A stretch of 64,000 nucleotides of DNA, taken from the NCBI GenBank assembly GCA_019321725.1, contig CM033108.1:20101799-20165798 (forward strand), given 5' to 3'. Of the stretch, positions 49,536 through 63,310 are shown piece by piece. A program made the position numbers and the translations under genes. The notes below the pieces were generated by a model that made no database searches, was not told the origin of the DNA, and saw nothing but the letters and a program-made list of their open reading frames with translations. The stretch comes from Paulownia fortunei (Eukaryota > Streptophyta > Magnoliopsida > Lamiales > Paulowniaceae). Position 1 is the first letter of the stretch; each line of letters begins with the position of its first letter.

Positions 49536-50700
49536 TTATTTCGTATAAGAACTACTAGACAGGAAGGCATTTATATCCTACCTTTCCGAAGATTTGGAAA
49601 TCTTCACAGTTGCAAAAATAAATATTGCACCATAAAAGCTAGAAATAATTTTTTACATATTTAAATTTTCCTAAATTAAGTATTACAATAATTTAATCCA
49701 TAAAGCAATAAGAAGTCATTTTGTTTTTTGAATTTTGAATTCAGATTTTAAATGGTGTTATCTTAATATATTTTGTACTCCTTCAGATGAGGTTCCTTGT
49801 AAAAATAAATTACTGGTAATATATGTTGTCAAAAGAATTTCAATGAGATTTTATATCCTAATATATTTTGGTCTTTCTTCAGATGCTTGCTTAGATAACC
49901 TTTTAACTTTTTTCACTTATAGTAAAATAGATAAACTTTTTTTGCGATAATAATGCAAGGAACTATAAGAATTTGAAAATTTTTGCATCATCACATGTAG
50001 TTGTTTTTCTTCTATCAATCATAATTTGTTTAATCCTTTTAGCAAAGTTCATAAAATTGGGCCTTTTCACTATCTTCTGAGAGGTACAACAATTGATTAA
50101 AAGTTGATTAGGATTAAGGGTCCATTAAAATTTATTTCATAAAAGGGGATTCGGCTTAAGGGTCTAATAGAATTTATTTCACGAAATGGGGCCCAAATTA
50201 CACAGAGCTGAATATAATTATTGAATTTTTATTATAGCTTTGCAATTTTCACATCTTATTTTATATCAATTTATATATATAAACTCGTTTGATTAATAAG
50301 CTAATGAAAACTTTAGCAAGTTGTCACCATCTCCAAGCTCTGCAGAAGTTGGCTCGTTGATGCCGCCATATTACGTCCCAAAGTTATTTGGGCTTTACAT
50401 ATATTAGATAAAGTAACCACCTCTATTTTCAGAATATAAATAAGTCTTCTATTTAGAAGATATGTACATAAACTGCAAACTGCTGGACATTTTCATCTAA
50501 TCTCAATCAATTAAGTGTGGTTGAATCAAAGTATATATAATTCTGAATGCAATGAGCAGAGTAGCCTAAGTTCATTAGTGTCCGAGTTAATAATAATAAA
50601 ATAAAATATTAATTGAATTGCTAATGAGCTTCCTTCAACCACACTGAATGTAACTTTACCTAGTTAATTAATTAAGTCTAATTTAAATGATTTAATCAAT
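48400..50700 (-). repeat. Copia-type LTR/leader remnant with PBS
   Basis: The minus strand reads TGGTATCAGAAGC at 49,118-49,130, a tRNA-Met-type PBS with one inserted or changed base. The LTR would then be 49,131 upwards and the leader 48,400-49,118 (GGGCCTAAGCCCATAAT near 48,680). The presumed LTR contains tandem pairs: ~115 bp at 49,365-49,590 (TTATTTTATGCAATAGCAAA...AGAACTACT..ATATCCTA), a TCCTAATATATTTTGG/CTTCAGATG pair at 49,760-49,885, and a TTAAGGGTCYA-TTTATTTCA pair at 50,113-50,195. No pol is attached. Confidence 0.5.
49504..49531. repeat. (AT)n microsatellite
   Basis: Uninterrupted dinucleotide run. Confidence 0.9.
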
Positions 50701-51000
50701 TAAAATAATTCATCATGTGAATTAAAAATGCTTATTATCATAAATTAATACAATCAATTAATTATTTATTTCAATTTAGGCTACCCAATCCAAGTTTGTT
50801 AATTAATAACTTAATTTAGTATTTGAATTATTTATGCCGTATAAATCAATTATATTAATAAAATATAACCCAACTATTTGATTATTTCTGAACAAAATAG
50901 ATTTGTTTGACTTAGTGTGGACCCCATAAGGGCTCATTTGAAATCCAACAAAAGTTAGCTCCCAGGGACACAAAATAACCTCCATATGCCGAAAAGGAAA
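50700..51000. other. AT-rich intergenic DNA, nothing recognised
   Basis: No supported feature. Confidence 0.5.
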
Positions 51001-51370
51001 GAAAAGAATCTCTCGACCCTCTTAGAGTGACCTCAGCATTATTTGACTTAGAGATAATTACCTAAGTAGGTCGAATGATGCTGCAACCTCGGTTGTCGAT
51101 CAAGGCCTCCATTTGCAACCACAACCTCAGTGTCAATTAGGGTCTTGCCTCAATCTTCATCCATGGCCTCTACTCATAAATTCGACCTGGGCCTCTATTC
51201 TTGGTCATAACCAGGGCCTTCATAAGTAGCCTTGACCATAGCCTCCATCCACAGCCATAATCTAGGCCTCCACTGGTGACCTTGATTTCAATTGAGCCAT
51301 ATAACCTTAGTTCTTCGCTCATAGCCTTCACTCACAGCTTCAATCTAAGCTTCTATTTGTGGCCTCAACC
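51000..51370. repeat. GCCT-rich degenerate tandem repeat, left part
   Basis: About ten units of roughly 30 bp built on GGCCTC(C/T)AYY..CA..AYAACCT. Text of the same kind resumes at 54,336-54,400 and 55,400-55,560, so the gypsy segment between them looks inserted into one older repeat. Confidence 0.6.
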
Positions 51371-53501
51371 TGTGATACCTAAACCTCTCACAACTCACTT
51401 AGCCAATGTGATTCATGCATTACATGCTACTTATATGCTAATTTGCATTAACATTTACATAGCATCTTATATAACATTCTTAATCGTTAGACCTCTAATG
51501 CTATCACATGATATAAGTGGTTGAGATCTTATAACCTAATTAAAAAATTTTATATTTAAATAAGAAAATAATAGATTGGTCGATATATTGGATATTCATA
51601 GGTTATATATTATAATTTTGGAAGTGCTAAAGGTGTTACTAGTAAGTTTATATGATTTAATTTAATTAGATTGAAGTGTTTTAAAAGTGTATATCCATGG
51701 ATTATCATACTTGGGATATTGAATATGATATAATGTGATTTAAGTGTCATAGTACAAGGTCCATATGTGCATATGATTTTAAAAATGCAAACTAGACAAT
51801 TATTTAAGAATCGGATGTCAATCGATTTGGAGATCGAATGAATGGACATGAGAATTACCTATGGGAATGAATGGTGACTAAGATAGGTTGCAAGCAAATA
51901 AGAATATATAAGACACACAAGATTAGGGCTGTAAGATAAGAGAAAAAATCAGATTATACCATTACATGCCACCTCATGCTTTCTTATTAAGCTTAAGCTA
52001 ACATCTCAAACCCTTCACCCTTAAGCCATGACCAGACTCTCATTTCAGCCATTTTCATCTTCCAAACACACACATTAAGGTATCCAAGTGCTCCAAATTG
52101 ATTCCAAGATAAAATAAAAGCAAGAAAAGTAAAGGAGAAGTGATTACCATCAAGTTTAACCTCAAAATCTGCATAGGTAACGCTTATCTATAGTTTTGTC
52201 TTTGGTTTCAGATTATTCTAAATGGTTTTATTGTTTACTAAGTTTTAAATATCTTTTATAAAAGTGTTAGAAAGTTTTTAGTTAGACTTTGGTGCACAAA
52301 GAAAGGATTTTTGATGACAAACACTTAATATGAAATACTTGTGACAGAAACTGTCATCTTACTATTTTCTTGTGTTTTAGGCTTCAAAAGTGTATAGTAT
52401 GTTGAATAAAACCTGTAATTATTATCATATACATGTTTATATATGGGTTAAGAGTATTGGAATAAATTTTCATCGATTAGAAATTGAAATAGGGCATGAT
52501 ATTGAAGAGATGATCAAAACTGTCACCATTGAATTTTAGATTCTGTCTTATGTTAAATGGACTAGTTTTACAGTACTAAATCCATTAGTTTTGGCAAGGA
52601 TATGACCTGGTTGTCTCTTTTTATATGTTATATAAATTTGGTAAAAATTTGGGAGTGATTGAATATACTTAAGGGTGTCAAAACCATTAATGTCATGAAG
52701 TGCGTAAAACTGTCACGGTAGGAAAAATCTGTTTCAGTATGCTGTGAAAGGAGATGAACTTGGGAAGCTATATCCATGAGTTTTAGCTATTCTATGACAT
52801 GGTTACATTATTTTTTATGTTAGATAAGTGTGATAAAAATTGTGGAGTGAATGAATATGTTTAAGGGTGTCAAAATCATCATGCAAATTAATGTGGCAGT
52901 AAGAAAATGTGAAGTGGTGAATCTGTCCCATTTGGTTTATTATCATGTTGCAGCATAGATGTGGTGCATTTGATCCCTAACATTTAGGAAAATATTGTAA
53001 GAGTTATAATACATCAATTAAGTGAGGTTAGTATACATTTAAGATGTGGAATAAAGGTATGTAGAAGGTTGTATTCGGTTATAGTTTCTAATTGGTTAGG
53101 TTGTTTAGTTAAATTGAGATTCAAGATCTTTATACTACATTAGGTATAATGAACTTGTTAATTGAGTCTGGTGATACTTGATACCATGGATTTACTGGGC
53201 AAGCTGTTGGGGTTCCTACAGGTTCTGAAGATCAGTGTACATGGATGACGACCTGTTGGGTTGTGTTGTGGGCATATTCTAATTTTTGCATTCATTATTA
53301 TTATATAAAGTGCTAACTATATATAAACAGTGATTTTTTTTATATACAAGGTTATATGTGAGAAAATACTTTACTGTTTCTCAAAGTGCTATATTTGACA
53401 AAAGTATATATATATATACACACACACATGCACATACATGTGCTACCTTGTCAAAATTATTGTTATACCAATATCTATATTTAGTGTTGGGGGGTGTTAC
53501 A
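51371..53501 (+). repeat. 5' LTR of the second gypsy copy, internally deleted
   Basis: Starts TGTGATACCTAAACC and ends GGGGGGTGTTACA, 2,131 bp. Colinear with 38,527-41,375, but ~830 bp is missing at about 53,170. There 'GAACTTGTTAATTGAGTCTG' is joined directly to 'GGTGATACTTGATACC'; the undeleted copy has GTGA at both breakpoints. The GC-rich tandem module is therefore absent. Confidence 0.8.
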
Positions 53502-53504
53502 GAG

Positions 53505-53516
53505 TGGTATCAGAGC
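53505..53516 (+). promoter_or_regulatory. Primer binding site (tRNA-Met), canonical
   Basis: TGGTATCAGAGC three bases after the LTR end TGTTACA. Best-preserved PBS of the window. Confidence 0.85.
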
Positions 53517-54335
53517 TCGGTTTGTGATTCTGTAAACTGTCCATGTACAAGATCTCTGAAAATGGTAGAGCACAATCATACCAGTAAGTTTTATTTGTTG
53601 TATAATTTATTTTGTATTTCATGAATAATATTGGACATATGTTTTAATATTTTGTATAAAATAATGTTGAGGCACACTCATCAGTAGTAACAGGTACAAA
53701 ATTTATGGTTAGTATTTTATTTTTAAAGCTACATATTCTCTATTATCCACTACGTATGTAATAAGACTGGATATGGTACTTGATATGTATATGAGGTTAA
53801 TTATAATGTTTTAATTCCTTTTTGAGGTTCAAGATCAACTAATTAGATTGTAAGAGCTCTAGGTTAATTTTATTATATTGGCTAGGATTATGATATAACT
53901 TTTTGTGTAGATTGATTTATTGAGAATTATGCATGGTGGATTATTTCAGGATTATTAAGACTTTTAAATTCTAGGTGAAAAAAATTTAGAAATTTTATGG
54001 AGGCCATAGTAGGAAAATATTTACTATTTACAGAAAATAAGGAAGAATGTTAAATTATAATTTTATACCATGAAAGAGAGTTGTAAGAAAGAGATATTAT
54101 CGATCTTTGGATTGTGTTAGAATTTTTAGAAATGACCAAGTTTACTAAAAATCCATTTGTGTGATCTCAAATCTCTTGATACATGTTGGAAAGAATTTTT
54201 CGGGCATGCTATTGACTAACCAATTAATTTTATCCTGGATATAGTTGTAAGAACAAATCTAAACTCTCTTTTAGTTTATCATATACACCTATTGGAATTC
54301 GATGAACCTTAAGTGATATTGTTATAATGTTGGGC
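53517..54335 (+). repeat. Gypsy leader fragment, truncated
   Basis: Colinear with 41,391-42,230 at high identity and non-coding in both. Homology ends at about 54,333 (GTTATAATGTTGGGCC), where GCCT-type repeat text resumes. No pol follows. Confidence 0.75.
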
Positions 54336-56450
54336 CTTGATCTCAGTATTCGTCTATGATCTTCACCATGCTCTGCGCCCATAGCCTACGCCCGCTTTCC
54401 CTTACCCTAAGTTGGTCGAGGCACTTCTCTGACTTAAGTTGATTGAGGTATTTTTCTTACCCAAGTCAAATCTATCGAGGCAACTTTTATAAGGTCAAAA
54501 AAATTTCTAACTAGCTTTGAAAGTCAGAGGCAACTTCCTTGAGGTTAAGAATTTTTTAGGTATCCCTAAAAGCCAAAGGTGACTTCTTCAAGGTTAGAAT
54601 TTCTACGTTGCCCAAAAGTTAGAAGCAACTTCCTTGAGGTAAAATATTTATAAGTTAACTATAGAATAGGCTTGCAAAAGTCGTTTTTAGTCTTTTCCCA
54701 TCTTAAAGGCATGTCTGTGTATCCCAAAAAAGATCCTATATACTTAAGACGATTGATGCTACATGAGAACAAGCCCATTACCAAATTCGTATTAGGGGGA
54801 CCATTGAAACGTCGGACTTTAGCACACTTGGCAAGATGAGTCATGAGGAACAAACTCCAACAACCTTCATGACCACAAATTGGAGTAGGGATGAGAAGAA
54901 CCTAAAGACTCTGGATCTCCACCTACATACTTCCCCAAGAAATGTAGAAAAGAAGTGCCTTCAATCGCTGCATTCTTCAAGCCCTTATCAATGCAGATGT
55001 TCTAGGGGCTGCCTTTTTTTTCCCTACAAACCTAAATAGTGAAATGTCCACTCAAAAAAGAGAAAAATGAATGATAAGCAATATGAAAGTAATAAATGTA
55101 CCAATGGAAAAAAAGCCCCACCACCTTGAAAGACTGTTAGAGGTCATATAACAAATCATAGGAATGAAGAATAAAAGAGGAATCAAACCACACAAAAGAG
55201 AAACCCCAGTAATCTTTCCTTAAATAAAAGTATTATTTTTTTAAACTCACCCAATGAGGTGAGACACATACTTGTGCAATAGGCGAATCACCTCATCCCT
55301 TTAAGAGAGAAATCAAAAGAAAAATTAAACACTCACCTTAAAATTGAATTAGAGGTCCAGCAACCCTGACCAAGGAAAATAAAGAGGGTTAATCAATTGA
55401 ACTATGTGGAGGCCAAGCCTCTACTAGAAAATGGTCGAGGCCAGCCTAACAGTTACCAGATCAAGGCCAACCCTCGAATAAGAATCAAGTAATTCCATAC
55501 CTATATGAGGATACAGTCAAGGCCAAGCTTAAATGTATGAGCTTAGTTGAGGCCACGCCTTGATGGAGTCCTTCCCTAATTTTGGCTTTTCTTTGTGTTT
55601 AACCCTTCTCCCCTCTCATGAAAACTCCTACATTGCTCGATCTAAAAATGAAAAAATGAAAAAATGAGAAAAAGCCCTCAAAACCTCGAACATGAAAAAT
55701 GGATACATTTTGGGGCTCCACTCTTAAGCATCCCATAAGGAGCACTCCACCCATTGACCCCCACGATCAATGACTGGGTGGCGAGAAGCACATACAAACT
55801 CAACGAATGAGACAATAATCCACACAATGGATAACAAAAATGGGTTACCGAGAAAAGTTATTCTTAGATTGTGAGTCAAACCCTCCAACAAAAAAAACAC
55901 TCCTCACTCATGAGGTACCCATATTATCTCTACTCCCACATGCATTTTTTGACACTCATGCACCCAAAAGTAGGGGACAATACGATATACTGTATTTTAA
56001 GATCAGGGTACAACTATTATTTCCTAGGCTACTTAAGTATAGGGAAAATAAGAAAGACAGTAAGGGCAAAGTCATATAAGAAATAAGTAATATTACTCCA
56101 ATGCACTCAACTTGGTTCAAATTGCATAGATAGAACATGTGTAGCACGATATCTATGGTCATTTCATACACATTAGAGAGGTAGTACAATTTATCCACTT
56201 CGTCGAGTTTCAACTATAAATACCCATTTTATTCTCCTCTTTTGGTAAATGGACATTCTTTTTACAATTCTAGTTCTTATATATTCCTATTTACTCAAGG
56301 CATTAGACTAATTTGATCATTGTAAGAGTTTAGCCTGAAAACCTCAGCAACTCCCCTAACAACTTATTTGTATTGCATTTAGACTTCTCTACATTTCACA
56401 TTATTTTCATCCTTGTCTTGGAAATTCATCATATTGATTATAGAATAATA
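54336..56450. repeat. Repeat-derived non-coding DNA, right part of the older element
   Basis: 54,480-54,650 has a ~60-bp unit AGGCAACTTCCTTGAGGTTAA repeated three to four times. 55,400-55,560 has GAGGCCAAGCCTC-type units. 56,225-56,370 (GGACATTC, AAGGCATTAGACTAATTTGA, GTTTAGCCTGAAAACC) resembles the U3/R end of Athila- or Tat-type gypsy LTRs. Short open frames (54,836-55,039, 55,840-56,079 and others) have no recognisable domains. Confidence 0.5.
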
Positions 56451-57241
56451 CCTTTAATACGATAAAATTGATGGAGAAGGTCTTCATGGAGCACAAATAA
56501 ACTTGTCTATTATATCTAAGTTAAATCCAAAAAACTAAAAATATATAACAGAATAATATAGAATACTAAAGAAAATATATTAGAAAATTCAAAAGCCTAT
56601 CATAAAGAAAATGTGCAGAGAATTTTGGTTCAACTTTTGATTGAAACCAAAAAACCAAAAAAAAAAAAAAAAAAAAAAAAGGCTCCACTAGAAAAGGAAA
56701 CTAAAGAAACACAATCTTTTTAAGGTAGGTAATGGATCTTCGTTTGGTCATTTGTGCGAGACTTTCCCGAAACAGAAGATCAAGAAAGCACTAAGCGTTT
56801 TCCAGCAAAAGTAGGAAAAAAAAAAAAAACGGAAACGCCAATTAAAGAAGAAAAGTATTATTGTTTAAATCTCACGGGTTTGAGGGGTTGAATAGTTTAT
56901 TTGAGCAAGAGATAATTTTTTTATTAAAAAAAAAGTACTAAATTTGCTTATATTTGGACTATATTAAGGGTCAATCAATAATGATTATCTTTATTTTTAT
57001 ATTTTTTAGTTTGTAAGAAAATAAGCATTCCCTTAAACTACCTATTCAATAGGCTTGACAGAGGAAATTATCCTTTCATGTCTTATAATTCAATAATATT
57101 CAGAATTTAAGATATTGGAAAGTGACCAACAAAATGTTTTCTTACAATTACAGAACTCAGAATTTTAGAAATTTGGAATCTAGTCAAAATAGCTATTTCA
57201 TGAGCAGGCAAAACTGCTTTGATTCTGTTCTAAAATTTAGT
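56450..57241. other. AT-rich DNA up to the assembly gap
   Basis: No gene recognised. A(24) tract at 56,657-56,680. The last 120 bp before the gap show no similarity to the DNA at 9,100-9,222, so the left flanks of the two copies of the exact repeat differ. Confidence 0.5.
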
Positions 57242-57341
57242 NNNNNNNNNNNNNNNNNNNNNNNNNNNNNNNNNNNNNNNNNNNNNNNNNNNNNNNNNNN
57301 NNNNNNNNNNNNNNNNNNNNNNNNNNNNNNNNNNNNNNNNN
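57242..57341. other. Assembly gap, 100 N
   Basis: Exactly 100 N, the usual placeholder for a gap of unknown length. An open frame drawn across it (57,122-57,394) is meaningless. Confidence 0.99.
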
Positions 57342-58309
57342 ATTTTTATTTTTATTTTTATTTTTATTTTTATTTTTATTTTTTTAAATGTTAATGGTCA
57401 TAAAATCATTATATTTTATTGGTCCTAAATGATATGGAAGGGCTTAGAGGGAGGGGGTGTGAATAGACATTTCAAAACCTTTTCCTAAAATTTTAAAGCA
57501 CTTTCTGAAATACTATTTTTAAATCTTATACTCATTTCTTTTTCTAAATACTGAAGCCTGGTTATGATTTAGTGAGTTATAAAATTGAGTTGTTCAATAA
57601 AATGCTTTAGTAGGTGTTAACTTTCTAAAAGCAACTCAATGAACTGCATAATTATATAAAGTGAAAATATTGTTTAAACACTTAAAGACAGAGGCCTTGT
57701 GTTGTGTGCAATGCAAGACAGCTTGAGTAGTATAAACAAGTAGATAAATTGCAAATCTGCAAACAAACAAATTAGCACTTAAAAGACACAATTGCAAATC
57801 AGCAAACAAACAAGTAAATAAATTGGTGGAAAGTAAAGCATGCAAATACAAACAACACAATAATTTTATAGTGGTTTGAAGGTGTGGTAATCCTTCTGCT
57901 CTACTCTATCCCTGATATGCAGGAGAAATCCATTAGAATAAATTAAAAGTTATAAATAAATAAGTTCTAATACAACACTTAGTTTCTTGAACTAAGTCTT
58001 CGATTTCTTTTGAGCCTTTCGTTCCCCAAACTCCCTTGATACTACAACTCAATCTTCCCACACAGGTTCGACTTAGTCTTCCCGCAAAGATCCGATTGCT
58101 CAATCTTCTTACATGGGTCAGATTCTTCAGCTCTTCCCATATAGGTTTGATCTTCAATTCTTCTCACATAAGTCAAAGTTCAAAACTTTTCCCACATAGG
58201 TCATAGGACTCACAGTATTCTTATACCTTATGGGGATTATTCTTTGTAATCTTTGGCTTTTCCCATGTTAGGGCCAATCTCATGGCTCACTTGCCTACTT
58301 AGTTCCTCT

Positions 58310-59910
58310 AGGTATTCTCAAAGTTTTAGCATAGAACTCAAATGTTGTTCGGACATCACCTATCGCTTCACCAATTCCTCTTAAAGTTAGGATTTCAGTT
58401 TGAAGTGATAAGTAGAGGCCACCACTTGAAATAAGTTGAGGCTCGACCTCCCTAGTATTATTTTGTACGCTGAAGGGCCTTTAATATGAGAAACTTTACC
58501 AATTTAGTAGATTGCTTAAGGTGAATTCCAAGGGATTGGGGGAGAACAATCTTGCCTATTGCATTAATTGCACTTTTATTGAATTCGGCGAGAGGGGTGT
58601 TTGCTGAGTTTTGCATTGTCTATTCCTAGCTGGGTGAAGGTATCATAGAAAATGATGTTTGCAGAACTTCCGCTATCCACCAACACTTCTTGATCCAGAA
58701 GTTGGCCACTGGACTAAGATTGAGATTGCATCATTGCTTAGTTCCCTTTACTGATCCAAATCAAACTCTAATGTTGGTTTCTTTCTTCTTCTACTGGAGA
58801 TGACATATTTGCTTAGCTGAAACTCCATTATGTGCCTGCACACCATCGACTGCTTTGATAAATGCTTTTCTGGTGTTGGGCTAGTCTCTGTTGGATGGGC
58901 CTTCTAAGATGACGCCTATTATTTCAACGACAGGGAGGTTATCATTACTGGGACTCTTTTCTTGTCATTTGCTTAGGTGTCCACACGACTATCTCTTGTG
59001 TAAGGGGGATTGTATTAACGTTGATCTTTCCAAGGAGTTCTCAGTCCTTTATCTACGAACTCCTTCAAATATCCCCGTTGAATGAGTTTTTTTATCTTCT
59101 TATTGAGATGGATGCATTCCATAGTGGTATGCCTTTTGTCTTAGAAATGATAGTATTTATTCGATCCCTTCTTCTTAGGGTTGTCTTCCATTTTCTTTGG
59201 GACTCAGATTATCCTCAAGCATTACGTTATCAGGGCATTCAGAGATGTGAATTGAGGATATCTGGGAGGAACATAATTTCTTGCTTATTTTTGCTTCATG
59301 TTTTCTTTGTCCTCTTCCTTATTTTTTTTTTATTCCAACTCCCATGTTGGCTATCTCTTCTATGTAGATGTATTTCTCAGCTTTGTCTAGGAACTCCTGT
59401 ATCGATCCTAGGGGCTTTCCCACTATGGACTCTTAAATTCTCACTTTTCAGAAATTTTGCTGGAAAATTACTACGAGAAGTTTATGGTTAATATTGAGGA
59501 CTCCATGCAAAGCTTTGACAAAGCGTTGCACATATTTCCTCAAAGGTTCTCCTTATTTCTGTATGATGGTAAATAAATTACGTTGCAATCTTTGGGCATT
59601 TCTTGTTGATGGAGAACTGAATCAGAAAATATTGGACGAATTGCTCTAGGCTAGTGATAGTATTTGCTTGCAACTAGGTAAACTAAGTTAGAGCTTGCTT
59701 GGAGAGTGTTGTGCGGAAGACTTTGTAATAGGTTGCTTCACTTAAATCATATAAGTTTGCTCTAGCATAGAATTTATCTAAGTTCTCGTGCGCGTCTCTA
59801 GTTCCATCATACTCTAGCAAATTAGACACCTTGACTCCTGCTGGGAGGGATTCGACCAGTGTGGCGATAGAGAATGGACTCTGCTTTGGTGGCACTACTG
59901 TTGTCTAACC
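58310..59910 (-). pseudogene. Tat-like gypsy gag-protease, second copy
   Basis: Same sequence as 10,190-11,790, including the DSGSSA protease site (58,600-58,705) and the gag core at 59,683-59,895, with the same stops and shifts. Confidence 0.85.
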
Positions 59911-60937
59911 CAAACCCCTGAACCATGACAACCGCCCCAAGCTTTGGGGAACATTCCAAAAACCTACAAGGCAAACCCAAATGTTTCCATTTAATCCAAC
60001 AGAAATCAATGATATAGAGCATCTACACCCTCAAATCATTATTTTATAAATTAATGTTATCTATCAACCAATAATTTAACAATAATCCACTTGATAAAAA
60101 AATAATATAATCTTGTAAGTATCCCAAATATAAATGACACTGTGTCTAAAATCAATTGATGAGTCACATAGAGATAATACATTTTCAATATTAAAATTCA
60201 TCTTATCAAATTAATTTAAAATAATGAAATAGGAAGTTCAAACTCCTTCCATTGACTTCCTCGTAGTCCAAAGGTTATTCTTCCAAACTACAAAGTCTCA
60301 ATATCTAGAAAATATTAATAGAATTATGAGTATGATGGCCCAATAAATAACCAGCACCCAACTAGTTGGATCAAGTAAGTTAGAAAAGTAATAATATATT
60401 TTTAATCAATAAAAAATAATTAAAATATCACTTGAGCTCAAAAAAAGAATGCCAATAATTTAATAATATAAAAAAAGTTAAAAAGAAACACATAGTTAAG
60501 AAAATTAACCAATCTCCACATAAAATCCACCATGTAAAACCAAATATATAAAGACAACCATAGTCAGGGACATGTTTAAACCCTCTATCTTAGATCTTAG
60601 TACAGGCTTAATCCTCATGTATTGGGTCACTGGTGCAATCTTAACCCCCTACACTATGTCACTGACCAAGCTCTCCAATCCCATCAAATATTAGTTGTTC
60701 ATTGTCTATTTTGGAATAGTCAATAATTTAAAGTCTCAATAATGGATTTTAAAAACACCTCTACAATACACACATTTACAAACCACCATGCTCACAAAAT
60801 TTCATTTCATTACATGCTCAACTTCTGTATTTAAAATTCATAAAACTTAAATTATTTTTATATTTTTCACAATTTAATATATATATATATAAGCTTACTT
60901 GATCCAAGTTATAAAAAGTTACACACCCACTAAAAAG

Positions 60938-61403
60938 TATCACGCCCCAGGACCACGGGGTAGGGGCCCAGAAGCAAGACTTGACAAACTACTTTGTACT
61001 CGTCTTCGCTTTGTGAACATGGTTAAACCAAGTTACAAGAGAAGTCTATTGTACCTACTTATAAACAACATATAACTAATATGAGATATCACAATTACCC
61101 CTGTTTGGACATGTAACATCCTTATTGCATTCTTTCACATCTAGGATTGCCTCCAGTACACATTCAGTCGGGCCTCCCACACCAATAGTACCTCCGGGGT
61201 CAACTTTGATACTATTTTTCACACCACGGGCCCACAAGATGGGGGCTTGAAAATGAGACCGGACAACAATGTGATTTGCTAGCAACTACTTCGCACTCGT
61301 TCTTACTTTGCGAAAATGGTTAATCCAAGTTGCTAGAGAAACCCATTGTAACCACTTATAAATCACTCCAAATATCCCCACACAACCAATATGGGATATC
61401 ACA
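60938..61403 (-). mobile_element. TRIM-like element, second copy
   Basis: Same sequence as 12,818-13,283. Confidence 0.7.
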
Positions 61404-61494
61404 ATTGCTAATGACAGGTATTCATCCTCATGCCTAGTGGTCTTGTACGGGTCGTGTGACCAATCTTCTAGGATTCTTCTCTTCATCCAGACTT

Positions 61495-61866
61495 CTAAAG
61501 TGTGTCTTCTATAGAGAGTAACACTCTACTGGTGACCTCTTCTCGATCTTTTGGGTTCTTTCTCCTAGAACCTTTATGATTTACCTCTACGCTCTCTGAT
61601 GGGAGGGACGGATCCCCAACTTCTGCGGTGGGTTGGTTGGGATCGACCTTTAGGCTTACCTTCTGCATATTGGGTTGCAATCTTTGCCACTGTTGTGGCA
61701 TCAAGCTCTCCAATAAGGCTTGCAGGACCTCCGTCACAAGAACACCACTGGTTTTGTTGGTGGTCCTTTGGTCAGGACTTTTTGCTCCATAGGTGTGGGA
61801 TCCTACTGAGGCAGATATTGCAATAGAGGTTCTTGACGCCATTGGGGCAGAGCTTTGGGTTGCCAC
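61495..61866 (-). pseudogene. N-terminal gag segment, second copy
   Basis: Same sequence as 13,375-13,746. Confidence 0.55.
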
Positions 61867-62083
61867 AAAGATAGAAATTCCAAAAGTAGTTAAGTTTAGG
61901 AATCTGTAGATTGTTGAATTAAAGTCCCTTGATAGATCAGAGGTTCTGGCAGTTGCAGGAGTTGAGGTGTGGGATGCGGCTAGTCCATTGTGTTTCCGTT
62001 GGTTACTCTCTCTTGATGGGTGCGTAGGGCGCTGGCTTCTCTAGGTTGAGATGTGGTCAGCATTCTTAGCGTCACAACATGTG

Positions 62084-62460
62084 TTCTCACAAACGGCACC
62101 AATTGATGCAAAATGCAATATTTGGGTTGGTTGAAGTCAATTCTTGGGAATCAACTCCTCTTCCAAGTGTAGTTTGTATGTTGGGTTCCTATTTACGACA
62201 CAAAATAATTAAGGACCCCGGGGTTATCTCGAAAAAATTCTCCAACACTCAAATTAATATGTTATATAAAAATATTATAAGGAATTCATAATAACAAAGT
62301 GAATGTGGATGAGACTATGTTTGTATGCGCGTGGGTGCATGCATCTCTTGGGCCATTAGGATTTATTGCCTAATTGGCAAGGCCATTGAATGCGGTCTTT
62401 GTACTTATTGGCCTTCCCATTGAATGCGGTCTTTGGATTTTATATAATTATTTAGACTTG
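62084..62460 (-). repeat. Tat-like PBS and partial LTR, second copy
   Basis: PBS at 62,084-62,102 followed (minus strand, upstream) by the LTR segment. Same as 13,964-14,340. Confidence 0.6.
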
Positions 62461-62614
62461 AATTAAGTGATGCCATCGGTTTATAAAATTAATATCAAGT
62501 GTCTTAAAAAATATTTTATTTACTTAACATACATTTATATAAAATATTAAATATAATGTTAAATTAAAATAAAATATCCTAACTAATCTTTATAGGTTTT
62601 GATGGGTTTAAACT

Positions 62615-63310
62615 TTAAAGCTGCCTCGTATAAAGGTCCTAAAGGTTCATGGGAATGAGTTGTGCAACGTTGGATACTATTTACTTATCAAATATCTTAT
62701 AGACCCACTTAAATGCTACTCAAATTTACAGCATGAAATATCTCCAAATTCTCTCATTTATGAGAGAATAGCCAAGCATCTGCCATTGTCCTTTGTTACT
62801 TAATTTAGCTTCAATTGCTTGTACTTTGAGGGCATAAACGTCATTTTAGTCAATGTTAATAGTGAAAAATATTGCTAGTGAGGAATGATTTCATTAAAAT
62901 AATTTTCATCTATACAGATTATCAAAACACTTGAAAAAAATATTACTAGTGATGTGACTTTATTAAAAGTAATTTTAAGCCAACGCAAATTTATAGAATC
63001 TAAGTACGATGATAATTAATACTATGAAAAATTGTTAAATTGATATGCTTAGTCCCAATTTAGTTCTAAACTTCTTCGAAATGAGAAGACAGTATTTATA
63101 TTGTATTCTAGTTGAGAAGATCAAAATTAAAATCATGCTATATGAATTAAATCTGAATTAGTAGTGGTCCAAAAATCAAATGAGCCCGTATACACGATAT
63201 TTGAACATTAGACAATTAATTTGACTAAATTAATTTTAGAGAATAGATGAGGATAAATCAAACGATGAAGTAATATTTGTCATGATGAAAATGGACTAGA
63301 ACTTTAAAAT
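62615..63310. repeat. AGO upstream block, copy B repeated
   Basis: Same sequence as 14,495-15,190. Confidence 0.6.

Noticed and set aside
57122..57394. 90-codon open frame with a run of unknown residues
   Set aside because: It spans the N gap and an (ATTTTT)n repeat; it is not a gene.
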